This document shows positions 1-11,790 of a DNA stretch of 64,000 nucleotides, in pieces. How positions within the stretch are numbered: the first letter of the stretch is position 1; every line of letters starts with the position of its first letter. The translations under genes were made by a program, and so were the position numbers. The stretch spans positions 241,471 through 305,470 of the forward strand of contig QKWP01000210.1 in assembly GCA_003550325.1 (NCBI GenBank), read 5' to 3'. Under the pieces are notes generated by a model. The model saw only the letters and a list, made by a program, of their open reading frames with translations, was not told where the DNA came from and searched no databases. The stretch comes from Gigaspora rosea. Taxonomy: Eukaryota > Glomeromycota > Glomeromycetes > Diversisporales > Gigasporaceae.

Positions 1-240
1 TGTATCCAAATTAAAGTATAATGCTAATTATCAATTAATAACGCAATGATCGATATATAGCGATTTTGATTAGTTCGATGATAATCAATAATTGATTTAC
101 ATCGATTACTTGCCTATTTTTTGTTATTAATCAATTTTTGATATATATCGATTTATAACAAATTAATCGATATATAATGTTTAATTTTAATCGATATAAA
201 TTGATTATGCATTATAAATCGATATATCTGCTTAAAATAT
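1..240. repeat. AT-rich stretch with repeated ATCGATATA words
   Basis: The word ATCGATATA or close variants recurs about eight times on both strands, so the stretch is a set of short interspersed palindromes. No coding sequence is visible. It ends where homology to the LINE copy begins at about 241. Confidence 0.5.
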
Positions 241-1774
241 TTCGTGATGAAGGACACAGAAGGTGGGAGTAAAATAGAAACTAGCTGGGTTTAGGTAGAT
301 AATGAAGAGGAGGTGTGCTTATTGGAAGGCACAAGTAGAGTAGAAGCATGGTCATCTTCAACTAAGCCAGAATTGGTAGCAATTTAGCTAACTTTGTTGA
401 CAGTGCCTAGTAATAGAAAAGTAGTAATTAGGACAGATAGTTTAGGAGCAATAGCAGGTTTGAGCAGAAATTTGGAACTTTGTAAAGCGAAAAAATGGAC
501 AAAATAAAAGTATTTCAATTGGTTAATTAAAGATATTGTAAAGACAAAAGGCATAGAGCTATAGTTAGAAAAGATTAAAAGTCATAGCAAAGATTGGTGG
601 AATAACAAGGTGAATGCTCTAGCAAAAGAAAGAACAAAAGGAAGAATAAGTATAAGAACATCAGAACACAACTAGTAGATTAAATGTCCTTTACAGAAAG
701 CATTAAGAGTTGAACTAAAAACAAGAGCATTTCTAAAGAAAGTTTTTAATACTAAAAATATTGCGAGGTGGCATGAATTGAAGGCAGTCCAAGGCTTTGA
801 ACAAGAAGAAAGTGAAGAGAAGTATAATTGCAACTATTTTGATCATTTCTGAAATGTTTTATGGGCATTAGATATACAACTTTAAGGAAAAGTAAAAAGT
901 TAAAATTCTGGTGTAAGGTGTTTTTTAATAAGTTGCCAGTGCTAGAGGTGTTAAAAAAAAGAAAACCAGATATTTATATAATATTCAAATGTATTGCATG
1001 TACAAAAGATGTGCCTAAAACTTTAAAGCACTTGGTAGAGTGTGATGCATATAGTTTTATGTGCCATAACATCAAAGTTGTAGCAACAGAAGCGGTATAG
1101 CAAAAGCTATCTAAAGAAATGAAGAAGAGAATAAGCCTTCAACAATTTAGAGACATATTGCTACTAGCTATAAGAAAAGAACGTAATGAGATGCATGTAG
1201 ATTATATAAAGGGTCTGTGTTTAGCGAGTATAAGTACAACTCTATGAGAATGTATTTTAACCAAAAAAGAATAAATGACTATTTTAAAAGCTTTGTATAT
1301 ATATAAAGGAATAGGCTCTATGATTTTATATAAACAGAGCACAATAAAATGATATCAATATAGGAAAAAGATAAAGGAATTAGCCCAAAGATCAAGAAAA
1401 AGTAACCTGTTGATAGAAAAGAAAGGAAAAGAGCATGTGATTTTCTGAAAGAAAGTGAAACATTCCAGACAGAAAAATTAAGACTTAGAGAAGTTAAAGA
1501 AAGAAATGTTGAGAAAAGGTAGGAAACTATGATCAAGAACTTTATAAAGAATGGAAATTCATTCTGGTTTGTCCTGTAACTGGGCTGACAAAGTTGTCTA
1601 TTCTATTAGTGAGACAGTGCAACAGGTTGCACCAAGGTGCTCATGAAGTATTCAGGTAATGCCGGACCTGCTATAATATAGATAAAATAAATATAATTAA
1701 TTAATTTAGTTATGTTATATATCAAATCTCTATTTAATAAAGGTACAGACGAAATTGCAAAGGTTAAAAAAAAA
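241..1774 (+). mobile_element. 5'-truncated LINE (non-LTR retrotransposon), copy A
   Basis: The sequence is collinear with the 3' part of the LINE on the minus strand at 29.8-37 kb. Homology starts inside the RNase H domain and runs through the C-terminal zinc finger and a shared 3' UTR. It ends in an A-run at 1766-1774, after the same terminal words (CAAAGGTTAAAA) that end copy B. An abrupt 5' end with a conserved 3' end is the expected product of incomplete target-primed reverse transcription. Target-site duplications are not clear by eye. Confidence 0.85.
274..1320 (+). pseudogene. LINE ORF2 C-terminal fragment (RNase H plus CCHC finger), broken
   Basis: Translated pieces match the minus-strand LINE: the segment PSNRKVVIRTDSLGAIAGLN of copy B has a close counterpart at about 400-465, and the longest open stretch (861-1100) covers the C-terminal zinc-finger region. 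That region carries CIACTKDVPKTLKHLVEC, a C-x2-C-x9-H-x3-C pattern typical of the end of LINE ORF2 proteins. RNase H degrades the RNA strand during reverse transcription, and the finger is thought to bind nucleic acid. Several in-frame stops and frame changes interrupt the reading (for example TAG at 388-390, where Trp stands in copy B). The piece lacks endonuclease and reverse transcriptase, so it cannot be autonomous. Confidence 0.85.
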
Positions 1775-1984
1775 TTTTTGAAAATTTTCTCTTTTTTTTA
1801 AAGTCTGTATACTTCATGCATTTAGAAACAAGTAGAGGATTCTTAACTTTGGTTGTTAGAGAATTTTACTAATATTAGGAGTAATTCAGTAGACCCAACC
1901 CAGTTGGCTATTCTTCAAAGATGTTAGCCTTTTAAGAATTTCTCTAAGCAAACTATTACTAACAAAAGATTTTAGTTTTTGTTC

Positions 1985-3655
1985 TGCCTGCTATTGCCTT
2001 TGAACTTTATATTGATTCGCTTGTCCTGAATTTTGTATTCTGTACTAGAGTCTCTGTTTGGGGATACTCTTTTGTTTGAAATTTGATCTATAATTTCTAG
2101 TGATATTTTGCCTTTTTTTGTCCTTATTTATATTACTATTTACTTCTATTTGAGCACAAGCTCTTGTTTGTGTTGTGCTTGCTTTTGATTGAGCCCAGTT
2201 ATCTATATGTATATAGAGCCAGATTAATCTGTATTGTAGTAGTACAAGTTAAAATTTTTTGCTCTATTTAAGTCAACTTTCGATTTGAAGAAAATATAGA
2301 TCTTGTCTCTTTGGATCCCATTTTGATTACTTAATATATGTACTGCTTTTACTTGGAACTTCTTTAGTTGTTGAAAAAATAGTGAGTTTAATGCTATTTT
2401 GAAAACATTCTAAATTGTAGCTTTGAATTTGTTTCTATTTTCTAGTTCAACCAAGTCAAATTTTTCAGGTGTTGTTCTGCATGTTTTGTCTTGCTCTAGT
2501 TGGATAAACCAACTTTCTTTGAGTAATTGATTGCTTTTTTTTTTAATTTTAGTTACTACTTGTATATAGACTGCTTTGGACTTGTGTCCTACTTCCTATA
2601 AGATGACTATTGCTATACTAGTAATTTAACTATCTTTTCAAATTTTCTATATTTGCTTCTTTGGAAAGGTTCCATATTATAAAATAGAAATACTTCCTGC
2701 TATGCTAATTTTGAGTTGCTAGATTGCTCTTAGGCAGTGTTGTCACAGGACAGCTTTGGACAATGATTTGGACAATTTTAAACAATTTTGGACAATTAAA
2801 TAAAGTAAAATTACTTAAAATTTTATTAAAATAACCTATTTTAATTTAACTAGAATGTGTTTAGTATCTAAAAAATATATAGTTATATATTTTTTAGATA
2901 AATTTATTAATTATTAAAGCCTGAACAAGCTTTGGACAATCTTGGACATTTGGACAATTTTGAACATGGACAAGCCAAAAAAGGCTTTGGACAGCCAAAA
3001 TATATAACACTGCTCTTGGGTGCCCATATTGAGTTATATATATTTTCATGTTTCTTGACCTTTTTATTTTAATTTTTACTAGTTAGCTCACTTGATTATG
3101 TTCTATCTTTTTTTTGTAAGATGTTTTTCCAAACCATAATCTAATATACTGTATTTATTTAGTAATTTGATCTTTCTGATTTTTTTTAGAGTTGACTTTT
3201 TTACTATATCTACATTATTAGAATCATCATATATTCTCTTATAAGAGGGGTCTTCTGTTGGTATTGTTCTGATAGGATTGGTAGTATTAGAAAATAATAT
3301 GTCCTGTTCTGTTCTTTGGTTTTTCTTATAAATTTTTCTAATCTGACAAAGTTGTTTTCATTTTTGTTTTCATTTTTGTTTATTAATATTAATGTTATAA
3401 CTAATGCCTTGAGTCTAATAAGGTATTCCTTTTCTTCTGAGAGGACAGGACCTCTTTTCTTGATACTTTGTATCTCACCCAATCATATAATTTTATTATA
3501 TTGTATAAGATAACAATTATGCTTATATCCTTTGTATCCAAAATCCTTGCAATATTTCTGTATTTTTCTAAGATAGTAGTTTTTTGTTTGTTAAATAATG
3601 ATTCTGTTTCTGACTTGCTAAAAAAACTTCTATATTCCTTTAGAGTAGGCATATT
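1985..3655 (-). pseudogene. Decayed LINE ORF1-like protein (RRM-like), interrupted by a MITE
   Basis: Reading the minus strand from 3652 gives a Lys/Glu-rich N-terminus (MPTLKEYRSFFSKSETESLF) whose pattern resembles the ORF1 start of LINE copy B (MEQFEKYKYIFKKEESEIV). Further down (about 2590-2230) one frame reads for more than 100 residues with a single stop. It contains VKAVHILSNQNGIQRDKIYI, which resembles the RNP1-like strand of the copy B ORF1 RRM-like segment (VFISVNSNGNPKTSAIVYFE). ORF1 proteins bind LINE RNA and act as chaperones. The gene is split by a 278-bp hAT-type insertion at 2735-3012 and has several stops. The family assignment rests on pattern similarity read by eye and is moderately sure. 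Confidence 0.5.
2735..3012. mobile_element. hAT-type MITE, 278 bp, with 8-bp target duplication
   Basis: It begins CAGTGTTGTC and ends AACACTG, the classical hAT terminal form. It is flanked by CTCTTAGG (2727-2734) and CTCTTGGG (3013-3020), an 8-bp target duplication with one mismatch. Both ends hold repeated TTTGGACAAT/TGGACA words, likely subterminal transposase binding sites. It has no coding capacity. It lies inside the decayed LINE ORF1, so it is the younger insertion. Confidence 0.85.
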
Positions 3656-4161
3656 CTAGTTTTGTTTGTTTGTTTTCTTTGTTTTTAATTTTTAGTGATA
3701 TATGAAACACATGATGTGATTTATTTTCCCTAATAAAGTTGTTTACTTGTGTATTTATTTGTTGTTGATATTTGTTGTTTACATATAATCGAATTGAGCA
3801 AAACAGATCTGCAATATAGTGTTTTGCTATATTCTCCAAATTTATAAAAAATTTCTAAAAAATTTCCTGAAAAGCAATTTTTCTTGCAAAGGTTCCAAAC
3901 TAGATATTACTGTTCCAAGTACTACTACTAAACTACTGTTTATTTTAAGTTTTCTTTCTTTTTACTTATTGGAGTTTAGTACTTTTCTAGTCTAAATATT
4001 TGTTTATTCTCAGTTTTTCTTCTGCACTATTTTTGAAAATGTAGATTAGCGAAGAGTTTTTTCAAAAATTTTGATATCTGTCCTGTTTTTTATTATAATA
4101 AAATGTAAGGTATTATAGCACACTACCAATTATGCAGCAATTTCAATATCTTCTGACCTGT

Positions 4162-4246
4162 TGATCAGAATTGCATGGTTTTGGTACTAATCGATTTGTC
4201 TCGCTAAAATGAATTGATTGGTACCAAATTATGCAATTTTGATCGA
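4162..4246. repeat. Imperfect hairpin (arms about 35 bp)
   Basis: TGATCAGAATTGCATGG pairs imperfectly with TTATGCAATTTTGATCGA, and GGTACTAATCGATT pairs with AATTGATTGGTACC. The loop is about 12 bases. It may be a very small MITE. The rest of 3660-4740 is AT-rich with no supported gene. Confidence 0.5.
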
Positions 4247-4749
4247 TGAGTCACAAAATATTTCTACTAAAGTAAAATTAGTATTTTTTTTATATAGAGT
4301 TTTGCAAAAACCATATATATACATTTATTAAAAATTTTTTTAGGGGCTATTTATTTTTTTTAAAAGACCAAATGACCTTAATAATTATTTTGCCATTTAA
4401 TATCATTTATTTTGGCCTATAAAAAGTTCTTGCAAGATATTATTTCCAGTTTTTTATCTTATTTTAAAATTTTTTTCAAGTTTTGTATCTGAATTTTTAG
4501 AAACTAACAATATAAATTGCTAAACAGAATATAAATATATTACGTGATTCAAATTAAAGTTTAAATATTTGTGCTATTTATAATGATTGAGCAGTATAAC
4601 AAATAAATCATGCTATATAAATAAGTAAAATCTCATTGTATCTGAACTATAGTTTACTTTTTGCACGTGATAAAGAGTACCTATTTATTAAATTTTAGTT
4701 TTACAATAAAAAAAAAATAAAAAATAAAAAGCTGTTTATTATATCATTT

Positions 4750-6560
4750 GAAAAAAATAAAGCTATTTGAAATAATACTATTGATAAAGTCCTTAAGGCT
4801 ATAAAAAATCCTCTAATAATTCTAAACCTCCAAGTATAAGAAGCATTATACAAGACTTAATATTCCAGAATTAACCCTGAGATATGTAATTAAAAATGAT
4901 AGTTTTCTCAAATGTTCAGACCCTAATAAAGTTTTAACTGACTATGAAGAAAAGCAACTGGTCAGTTATTGACTAAACATGCAAAGGCTTGGTTTTGAAT
5001 TATCAAAATCTGGTATAAATTATTGTGTGATGAAAATAGTTAATAAAGATGGGTGCCTGCATTCTTTTAGCAAGAATGGACCAGGTTAATCATAGTAACA
5101 GCAGTTCTTAAGAGATTATTCTGAGCTTTTATTTTAGGTTTTGCAAGCTCTAAATAAAGCACGTACTTAATAAGCAAATTCTATTATAATAAATGACCAT
5201 TTGACAAACTTGAAAAAATAATTAATGAATATTCGCTTACCCCTAATCAAATCTGGAATATAAATGAGACAGGCCTTCTTTTTCTTTTTTTCTTTTTTAT
5301 TTTTTATTTATTTTTTTTTTGCATTTTTTTTGAAATCATGTAATAGGATTGCTATGAAGCAGGCTTCATAATTGAACCTAGACTTCAAAAAGTCATTGTG
5401 AAAAAAGGAGCATATCAGGTTCATCGAGTTTTGTATAGTATCAATCACGAACACATTTCTGTATACCTTACACTTTTAGCTGCCAATACATATATACCCC
5501 ATTAATGATATACAAGGATAAACAGGTAATTCCAAATCTTTTAGATACCGAACTGGCTGGTACTGTTATAGGGTTTACCAATATAGGATATATGCGGGAA
5601 AGCCTATTTAAAAAATATATAGAGCACTATATTAATTTTATTCTTCTATTGTACCCCGTTTTGCTAATTCTTGATGGACACAAGAGCCATATAATTATTC
5701 TTGTGACAACTTTTTTTTATCAAAATAATATTCTTCTCTATGCCCTTTTACTACATACTACCCATATCCTACAACCTGCTGAACTACCATTTGCTTGACT
5801 CAAATTAGTATATGATAAACTTTTTACTAATAACAGCAAGTATGTAACAAAATACATGTTCACAAAACTCTTTAGACAGGTTTATCTTAAAATATATACC
5901 CTACTGCTATATGGAATACTTTTAGAACAACAGGAATATGGCCCTTCAATCCTGACATTATTGATTCTTGTTGTCTTGAGCCTTCAATGGCAATGCATAA
6001 TTTTGATTACTAAATTCTGAACAATCTACTTGCCTACTCATTATACTAACCATATAATCTTTACCTAGATCAGTTCCAAGTCATCTCAACTCGACCTCTA
6101 CAAATAAAGATTTGTGAACAGAAATAGAATCACTTAATACAAGAGTGGAACATTTAGAATCAGAGCTAGAACTATATAAAAATTAAGTTACCAGTCTTTT
6201 ACAGTTGGTACTTAAGTACTTCTTGAGCTAGCATTCAAAGCAGAATGAAGATCTGGTAGCAGATGAAGAGAAGACTGAAACTCAACCCCAAGAAAAAAAT
6301 ATAAGACTATGCCATTCTTCTAGCTTCTTACAAGTACAGAGTCATTGCATTTGTTAAGAGAAGCGGAGAAAGAGGCAGAAAGAGTTGCCAATAATAAAAA
6401 AAAGTGATAGTTACAGTATTCAAAAATGAATAGAATAGAAAATGAAAAAGGTTCAAAACCAAGAAATTCGTAAGCAAAAAAAAGAAGAAAAGGAACATAT
6501 GAAGTTAAAACAATATTGTATTAGAGAGAAAAAACGGGTTGAAAAAAGTAAAAAAAGACA
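4750..6560 (+). pseudogene. Decayed pogo/Tigger-type DDE transposase
   Basis: Pogo-family transposases bind their inverted repeats through N-terminal helix-turn-helix domains (CENP-B-like) and cut DNA with a DD[D/E] RNase H-like core. Here the pieces appear in order: a helix-turn-helix-like part (about 4850-5170), TPNQIWNINETG (5239-5274) in place of the usual N-x-DETG with the first Asp now Asn, and KKGAYQVHRVLYSINHEHIS (5404-5460). The longest open piece (5505-5798) carries LLILDGHKSH (second Asp) and ends LLHTTHILQP, typical of this superfamily. A pyrimidine-rich run at about 5276-5340 interrupts the core. Many stops are present, and the C-terminal Lys/Glu-rich tail (6250-6560) is only traceable. 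No terminal repeats were found by eye. Confidence 0.75.
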
Positions 6561-6639
6561 GTACTATCTGCTTATTTGATCTGCACCATTTTTGGTTGCT
6601 GCCTTGAAGATCTTGATTTCCAGAAGAAATTTTATGTAT

Positions 6640-7260
6640 CTAAGAAAAGTTTTTTTTATTAGAAGATCTTTTTAAAAATAAAAAATATATATTTCAAGTT
6701 CAAATTCACTTATCTAAATTAAATTTATCAATGCTTATGCTAAATTGAACTGTTTTCTTATTGGCATTTTTAACTGTACTATAATACTATATCTACCTTA
6801 ATAAAAAATAATAATAATAATAAAAATATATAATTTTTATATAAAAAAACTTGGAAATTTAGTTTTTTCTGTAATCAAATTTGATTAGTTGATTATAGGG
6901 TGCATAGCAATGCGAGTGTATAAAAATGTTAAACCAAAAATTAAATATAAAAAAACAATATAAAAAACTGTAAATACATTATAAAAAAGTACTAATTAAA
7001 AAAACAAAATTAATAAAAAAACAATATTATTTTAAATAAAATAAAACAATCATTAAAAAAATATTAAATTAATAAAAAACCATTAAAATTAAAAAAAAAC
7101 AAATAAAAAAATATGCTTTTTTTCTTTATTTATTTATTTATCATTATTTTGTTTATTGTTTTCTTCTTGTGTTCTTACTAGCAAATACGTAATTATAATT
7201 TTAGAAATTATTGCAGATTATAATAGATGGCACATATTATAATTTGCAAAAATTATTCTT
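6640..7260. other. AT-rich stretch without a gene
   Basis: Mostly A-rich runs and AAT/TTTA simple repeats (for example 6790-6830 and 6950-7140). I see no coding sequence, RNA gene or clear element ends. Confidence 0.6.
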
Positions 7261-7339
7261 TTTAAATATTTGCACAGATTTTTGGTAAAAAATCTGCAAA
7301 AATCTGCAAAAATCTAAGTTTTAAAGATCTTTGCAACTT

Positions 7340-7870
7340 TTTAAATAAGATTCTGTACTTAGAGGTAGTAGATGAATCCAGATTTATATTTATATCCAGA
7401 TTAATCTGGTTTTTAAACAAATTCGGATTTAATTTTTTGAACCAACTATATCTGGATATAATACAATCCAGATATAATATATAACTGGATACAATATACA
7501 ATCTGGATACCACATATAATTCGGATACAAGATATAATCTGGATATAATATATAATCCAGATATGTGTACTATTAAAAGAAAACATGCCATTGGGTTTCA
7601 CTTATATTTTGTATCAGGCACAATCCCTAATAAATTAGATAGATTGTATTTGGTACAAAATATAACTGAAATTCCAATGAACAAAGTTATATCATTGCTA
7701 TTTAACCATATATTGATTTATATCTGGATATAGATTTATATTCGGATTTAGATTTGTATCTGGATTTAGATTTGTATCTGGATTTAGATTTGTATCCAGA
7801 TTTAGATTTATATCTGGATTAATCCAAATATATTTATATCCGGATTTAAATAAAATTAATCTGAATTCAT
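7340..7870. repeat. TCTGGATAT minisatellite pair arranged as an imperfect palindrome
   Basis: Left cluster (about 7375-7563): many copies of (A)TCTGGATATAAT and its reverse complement. Right cluster (about 7718-7825): an approximately 18-bp unit, TCTGGATTTAGATTTGTA, in about five tandem copies. Between them an inverted repeat of about 38 bp (around 7589-7627 and 7641-7679) folds on itself with several mismatches. The whole could be a foldback element whose arms expanded. Minus-strand open frames over it (with N-P-D-T-N-L repeats) are by-products of the repeat unit. Confidence 0.6.
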
Positions 7871-7999
7871 TTTTTTTTAATTCTAGATATATCTGGATTG
7901 AAAAAATCATCTTGGTTCTAACTCTATCTGTACTTATTTGATAAATTTGAAGATTACTACAGATTATTAATAGTTTTATTTTCCTAATAAAGATTAGCA

Positions 8000-9015
8000 A
8001 TACTCATTAATTAAATATAAAATTCTAATATTAATTTTTATAGGGTATTTAGAAGTTTTAAGCATTTTTACTTAGAGAACTCTATTCTGTTTACTTAGGA
8101 CCCTAGATATTTAGTACAGAGGTTATATATTACATATTTTAGCAAAAACTTCCAAAATTTAAAAAAGCAAAAAAACAATTTTTGACACTTATTTAGGCCT
8201 CTAGTAGTCCAATTTGAAAAAACTTTTTTTAAAAAAGAAGCTCTTAGTAAGACACATCTAATAAAAAAAGTTTATTCAATTCTAATTACTGAATCAAAAA
8301 TTATTTAAGTAAATATGATTTTGTTAGCAAATTAGATAAAATTAGCCAAAATCTAGTTATAACCTATATGAGAGATATCTAGAATTCTGGTTATTTACTT
8401 AATATATTTTTTAAATATAGCATTTTTATTAAATTTTACTTCTAGTAAGTATTAAAAATAGGATATAACAATTTTTAAATTCATATAAAATAAATGGTAA
8501 ATTAATTTAGTATAAGGAACTGCTATTTATTACATAATATTTTTTATTTAGTAGCTATCTCTATCCATATATAGTATGATTACTTTATTTAACTCTAATT
8601 GATTAATATAATATAAAGATGTAATCACTACCTCTGGCTATATATTCATAGTAAAAATTATATAATAAATAGTATGCTTCTAAACAATATTATATAATAT
8701 TAAATGATTTATATATAAATATTATATAATTTGACCAATTAGAATTAGTAATACTAAAAAAAACATAGCATCCAGAAAAATTTTATTTATATAAGTTATA
8801 AAGGCAACTTTTTTAATTGCCAATCCAGATAAGATTAGCAATATTTCTATATTTAGAATTGGGGCAAAACAAATATATAAACAAGGTAGTACAAAATCTG
8901 GATCAGGCCTGTACATATAAAATTTTTATATGATTTAAAGAATTTTAAAGCCAATTTCAAATATGGTAATAATATAGCTATAGTGCCGATTTTATCCGAA
9001 TTGGTAATTAAAGCA
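8000..9015. other. AT-rich stretch without a gene
   Basis: No coding sequence, RNA gene or clear terminal repeats. Short open frames here have low-complexity composition and no recognisable motif. Confidence 0.5.
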
Positions 9016-9023
9016 ATCTATAC

Positions 9024-10745
9024 TAGGGTTCCGAAGTTCAGTTCAGTTCAATAGAGGTTCAGGTTCAGGTTCAATGAACCTGAACCTGAACCTGAACCTG
9101 CTCTAAAAGTTCAATACTGAACTGAACCTGAACTTAAAATTTTTGAACATGAACCTGAACCTGAACTTAAAAAACTTCAGTTCAGGTTCAGTTCAAGGTT
9201 CATGAACATGTTCAGGTTCATAATATATGCACATGTTTACCTAAATCACAAAGCTAGAATCAATTAGTAAAATTTAGAGAATCATAGAAATTTGTATAAT
9301 TTTATTAATAAAATTATATAAATTTCTATGATTCTCTAAATTTTACTAATTGATCTTAATTTCTTGTACTAAGTAAACTTGTTAAGCACCAAAAAATACA
9401 TCAAATCGGTATATTTTATTTTACTTTTCTTAAAATTTGAAGAAAAAATGCTTAAGTTTGGAAAATTTCATCAAAAATTCAAAATTAAGCATCTTTGACA
9501 CAAATTTTAAGAAAAGTAAAATAAAATATGCCGTTTTGATGTATTTTTTGGTGCTTAACAAGTTTACTTAGATCAAGAAGTTATGATTAATTAGTAAAAT
9601 TTAGAGAATCATAGAAATTTGTATAATTTTATTAATAAAATTATACAAATTTCTATGATTCTCTAAATTTTACTAATTGATCATAACATCTTGATCTAAG
9701 TAAACTTGTTTAGCACCAAAAAATACATCAAATCGGCATATTTTATTTTACTTTTCTTAAAATTTGAAGAAAAGATGCTTAATTTTGAAAATTTTCATCA
9801 AAAATTCAAAATTAAGCATCTTTGACGCAAATTTTAAGGAAAATAAAATAAAATATACCGATATGATGTATTTTTTGGTGCTAAACAAGTTTACTTAGAT
9901 CAAGAAGTTATGATCAATTAGTAAATTTAGAGAATCATAGAAATTTGTATAATTTTATTAATAAAATTATACAAAATACTAAGATTCTCTAAATTTTACT
10001 AATTGATAATAACATCTTGATATAAATAAACTTGTTTAGCACCAAAAAATACACCATATTGGTATATTTTATTTTATTTTCCTTAAAATTTGCGTCAATG
10101 ATGCTTAATTTTGAATTTTTGATGAAAATTGCCAAAATTAAGCATCTTTTCTTAAAATTTTAAGAAAAGTAAAATAAAATATGCCGATTTGATGTATTTT
10201 TTGGTGTTTAACAAGTTATTTAGTGCAAGAAGTTATAATCAATTAGTAAAATTTAGAGAATCATAGAAATTTGTATAATTTTATTAATAAAATTATACAA
10301 AATGCTATGATTCTCTAAATTTTACTAACTGATTTATACTTCTCACTCTAAGTAAACTTGTTCAGTATCAAAAAATACACATAATTTTATTAAGACTTAA
10401 ACTAATTTGCAAAATTTGAACTAGTCTGACCAAACTTATGATTGAGTTTGAGTTTAGTATAAAGTTTTAATAATAAAATTTAGAGTTTGAGTCTGGTTTG
10501 GACCAGACCAAACCCAGACCCAAACCTAGAATCACTAGTTCATATAAACACCAGACTGAACCTGAACGTGTTCATGAACTTATGAACTGAACCTGAACTG
10601 AACCTGAACCAGCCCTAAAAGTTCAATACTGGACCTGAACCTGAACATGTTTTAAAAAATGTTCAGGTTTAGGTTCAATACTGAACCTGAACTTGAACCT
10701 GAACTTGACCTAAGTTCAGTTCAGTTCAGGTTCATAGGAACACTA
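9024..10745. mobile_element. hAT-type foldback element, 1.72 kb, built of tandem palindromes
   Basis: It starts TAGGGTTCC and ends GGAACACTA, flanked on both sides by a perfect 8-bp duplication ATCTATAC (9016-9023 and 10746-10753), the hAT-sized duplication. The arms are rich in GAACCT/AGGTTC words (9029-9220 and 10555-10735). The middle is a tandem array with a 327-bp period of long palindromes centred on TAAAATTTAGAGAATCATAG and its complement (four copies, starting near 9264, 9591, 9917 and 10244). They alternate with a second palindrome built around CACCAAAAAATACATCA and its complement. It has no coding capacity, so it must depend on a transposase elsewhere. A second, partial copy flanks the assembly gap at 27.8-28.25 kb. 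Confidence 0.85.
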
Positions 10746-10908
10746 ATCTATACTATAGCTTTATATTATAAATATACTATATTAAACTATATATTAGATA
10801 AGTTAGATACAAAATTAGTTAAATGTTAAAGTTTTTATTATAGTTAGTACTATCTAAAGCCAACAACTTTTATATATAAATAACAATTTTTTAGCTGCTA
10901 TATAATAT

Positions 10909-11398
10909 TAGTAATACAGGTCGATAAAAAAATCATGGGCCAAGGCTGATTCCAAAAAAGCTCAGGCCAGTTAACCGGCTAATCTTTTGCTAGTATAATT
11001 TTTTCTGATCAGAATCAGTTAACATTTATTTATATTAAACATGTAAAAAACTATCAGATAGTCTTTTTTCGAATTCTAGTAATATTAAAAATTTAATTTT
11101 TATTCTTTTTGTCCTTAAGAAAAATTCTAGCATGTTAGTATTTTATGTTGATTAATTGTTTATGCCTCTAAACATTCTGATATTTAGATTGTATTCATTA
11201 TTTGCCAGTTTATTACTAAATAAACCAATTTTTTTAAATTATTATAAATGATTAGCTGATTTTATTTAATTCCTAGTCTTTAAAAGAGAATTGATTCTAA
11301 CACTTCTTTTGACAATTAGCCTAGCCCACAAAGGTGTGAGCTGAGAGTTGACCCGCTCATCGACTTAGCCGTTGGGCCAGAATCAACCTGTATCACTA
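10909..11398. mobile_element. hAT-type MITE, 490 bp, perfect 8-bp target duplication
   Basis: The terminal inverted repeats read TAGTAATACAGGTCGAT on the left and TAGTGATACAGGTTGAT on the complement of the right end (15 of 17 match). The flanks are TATAATAT on both sides (10901-10908 and 11399-11406). The interior has GC-richer subterminal words (GGGCCAAGG, GGCCAGTTAACCGG; GGCTAGGCTAA on the complement at the right). No open frame of note. Confidence 0.8.
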
Positions 11399-11529
11399 TA
11401 TAATATGATTAACCAATAAAAATATAATATAATTTTAGATTTTATTAATAAATTTTAAAATTTTGTAAATTTTTTATATTATTTTAGAATAAATATATGC
11501 AATGTACCCTGCAAAATACTAATTCATCA

Positions 11530-11790
11530 CACACAATATGTAAACATAGTTTGTAAATTTGTGTAACAAATGTTCTATATATCAAAAATTTAAATTAATA
11601 TAAAGTTAGGTAAGGGTAAGAGTTAGTATTAAAGTTAGAGTAAATAATGGTATATACCAAAATATTGCAAAGAATTTTTTTTGTTAAAGCATGAAAGGTA
11701 GTTAAGTAGATGAAATTTTTTGATATTACAAATTTTAGACAAATTTTTTATTTTGTTACACAAAGAAAATTTGCACATTACACCTAATCT
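11530..11790 (+). repeat. Dispersed repeat with TTAGRG words and a conserved block
   Basis: Short TTAGGT/AAGGGTAAGAGTTAG words (11605-11640) precede a conserved block (about 11655-11745: CAAAATATTGCAAAGAATTT then TTTTGTTAAAGCATGAAAGG). Inverted TTTGTGTAACAAA and TTTGTTACACAAA words lie outside. The block recurs at 16.66-16.74 kb, 28.56-28.68 kb and, inverted, at 26.15-26.28 kb, so this is one MITE-like repeat family rather than a telomere. Confidence 0.55.

Noticed and set aside
7262..8000. Minus-strand frames with N-P-D-T-N-L repeats as a repeat protein (possible ice-binding or adhesin)
   Set aside because: They simply translate the TCTGGATTTAGATTTGTA repeat, with no signal peptide or context, and the repeat continues beyond the frames.
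9229..10330. CRISPR-like array of regularly spaced repeats (327-bp period)
   Set aside because: The repeats are long palindromes without unique spacers, in a eukaryotic hAT-type element with target duplication.
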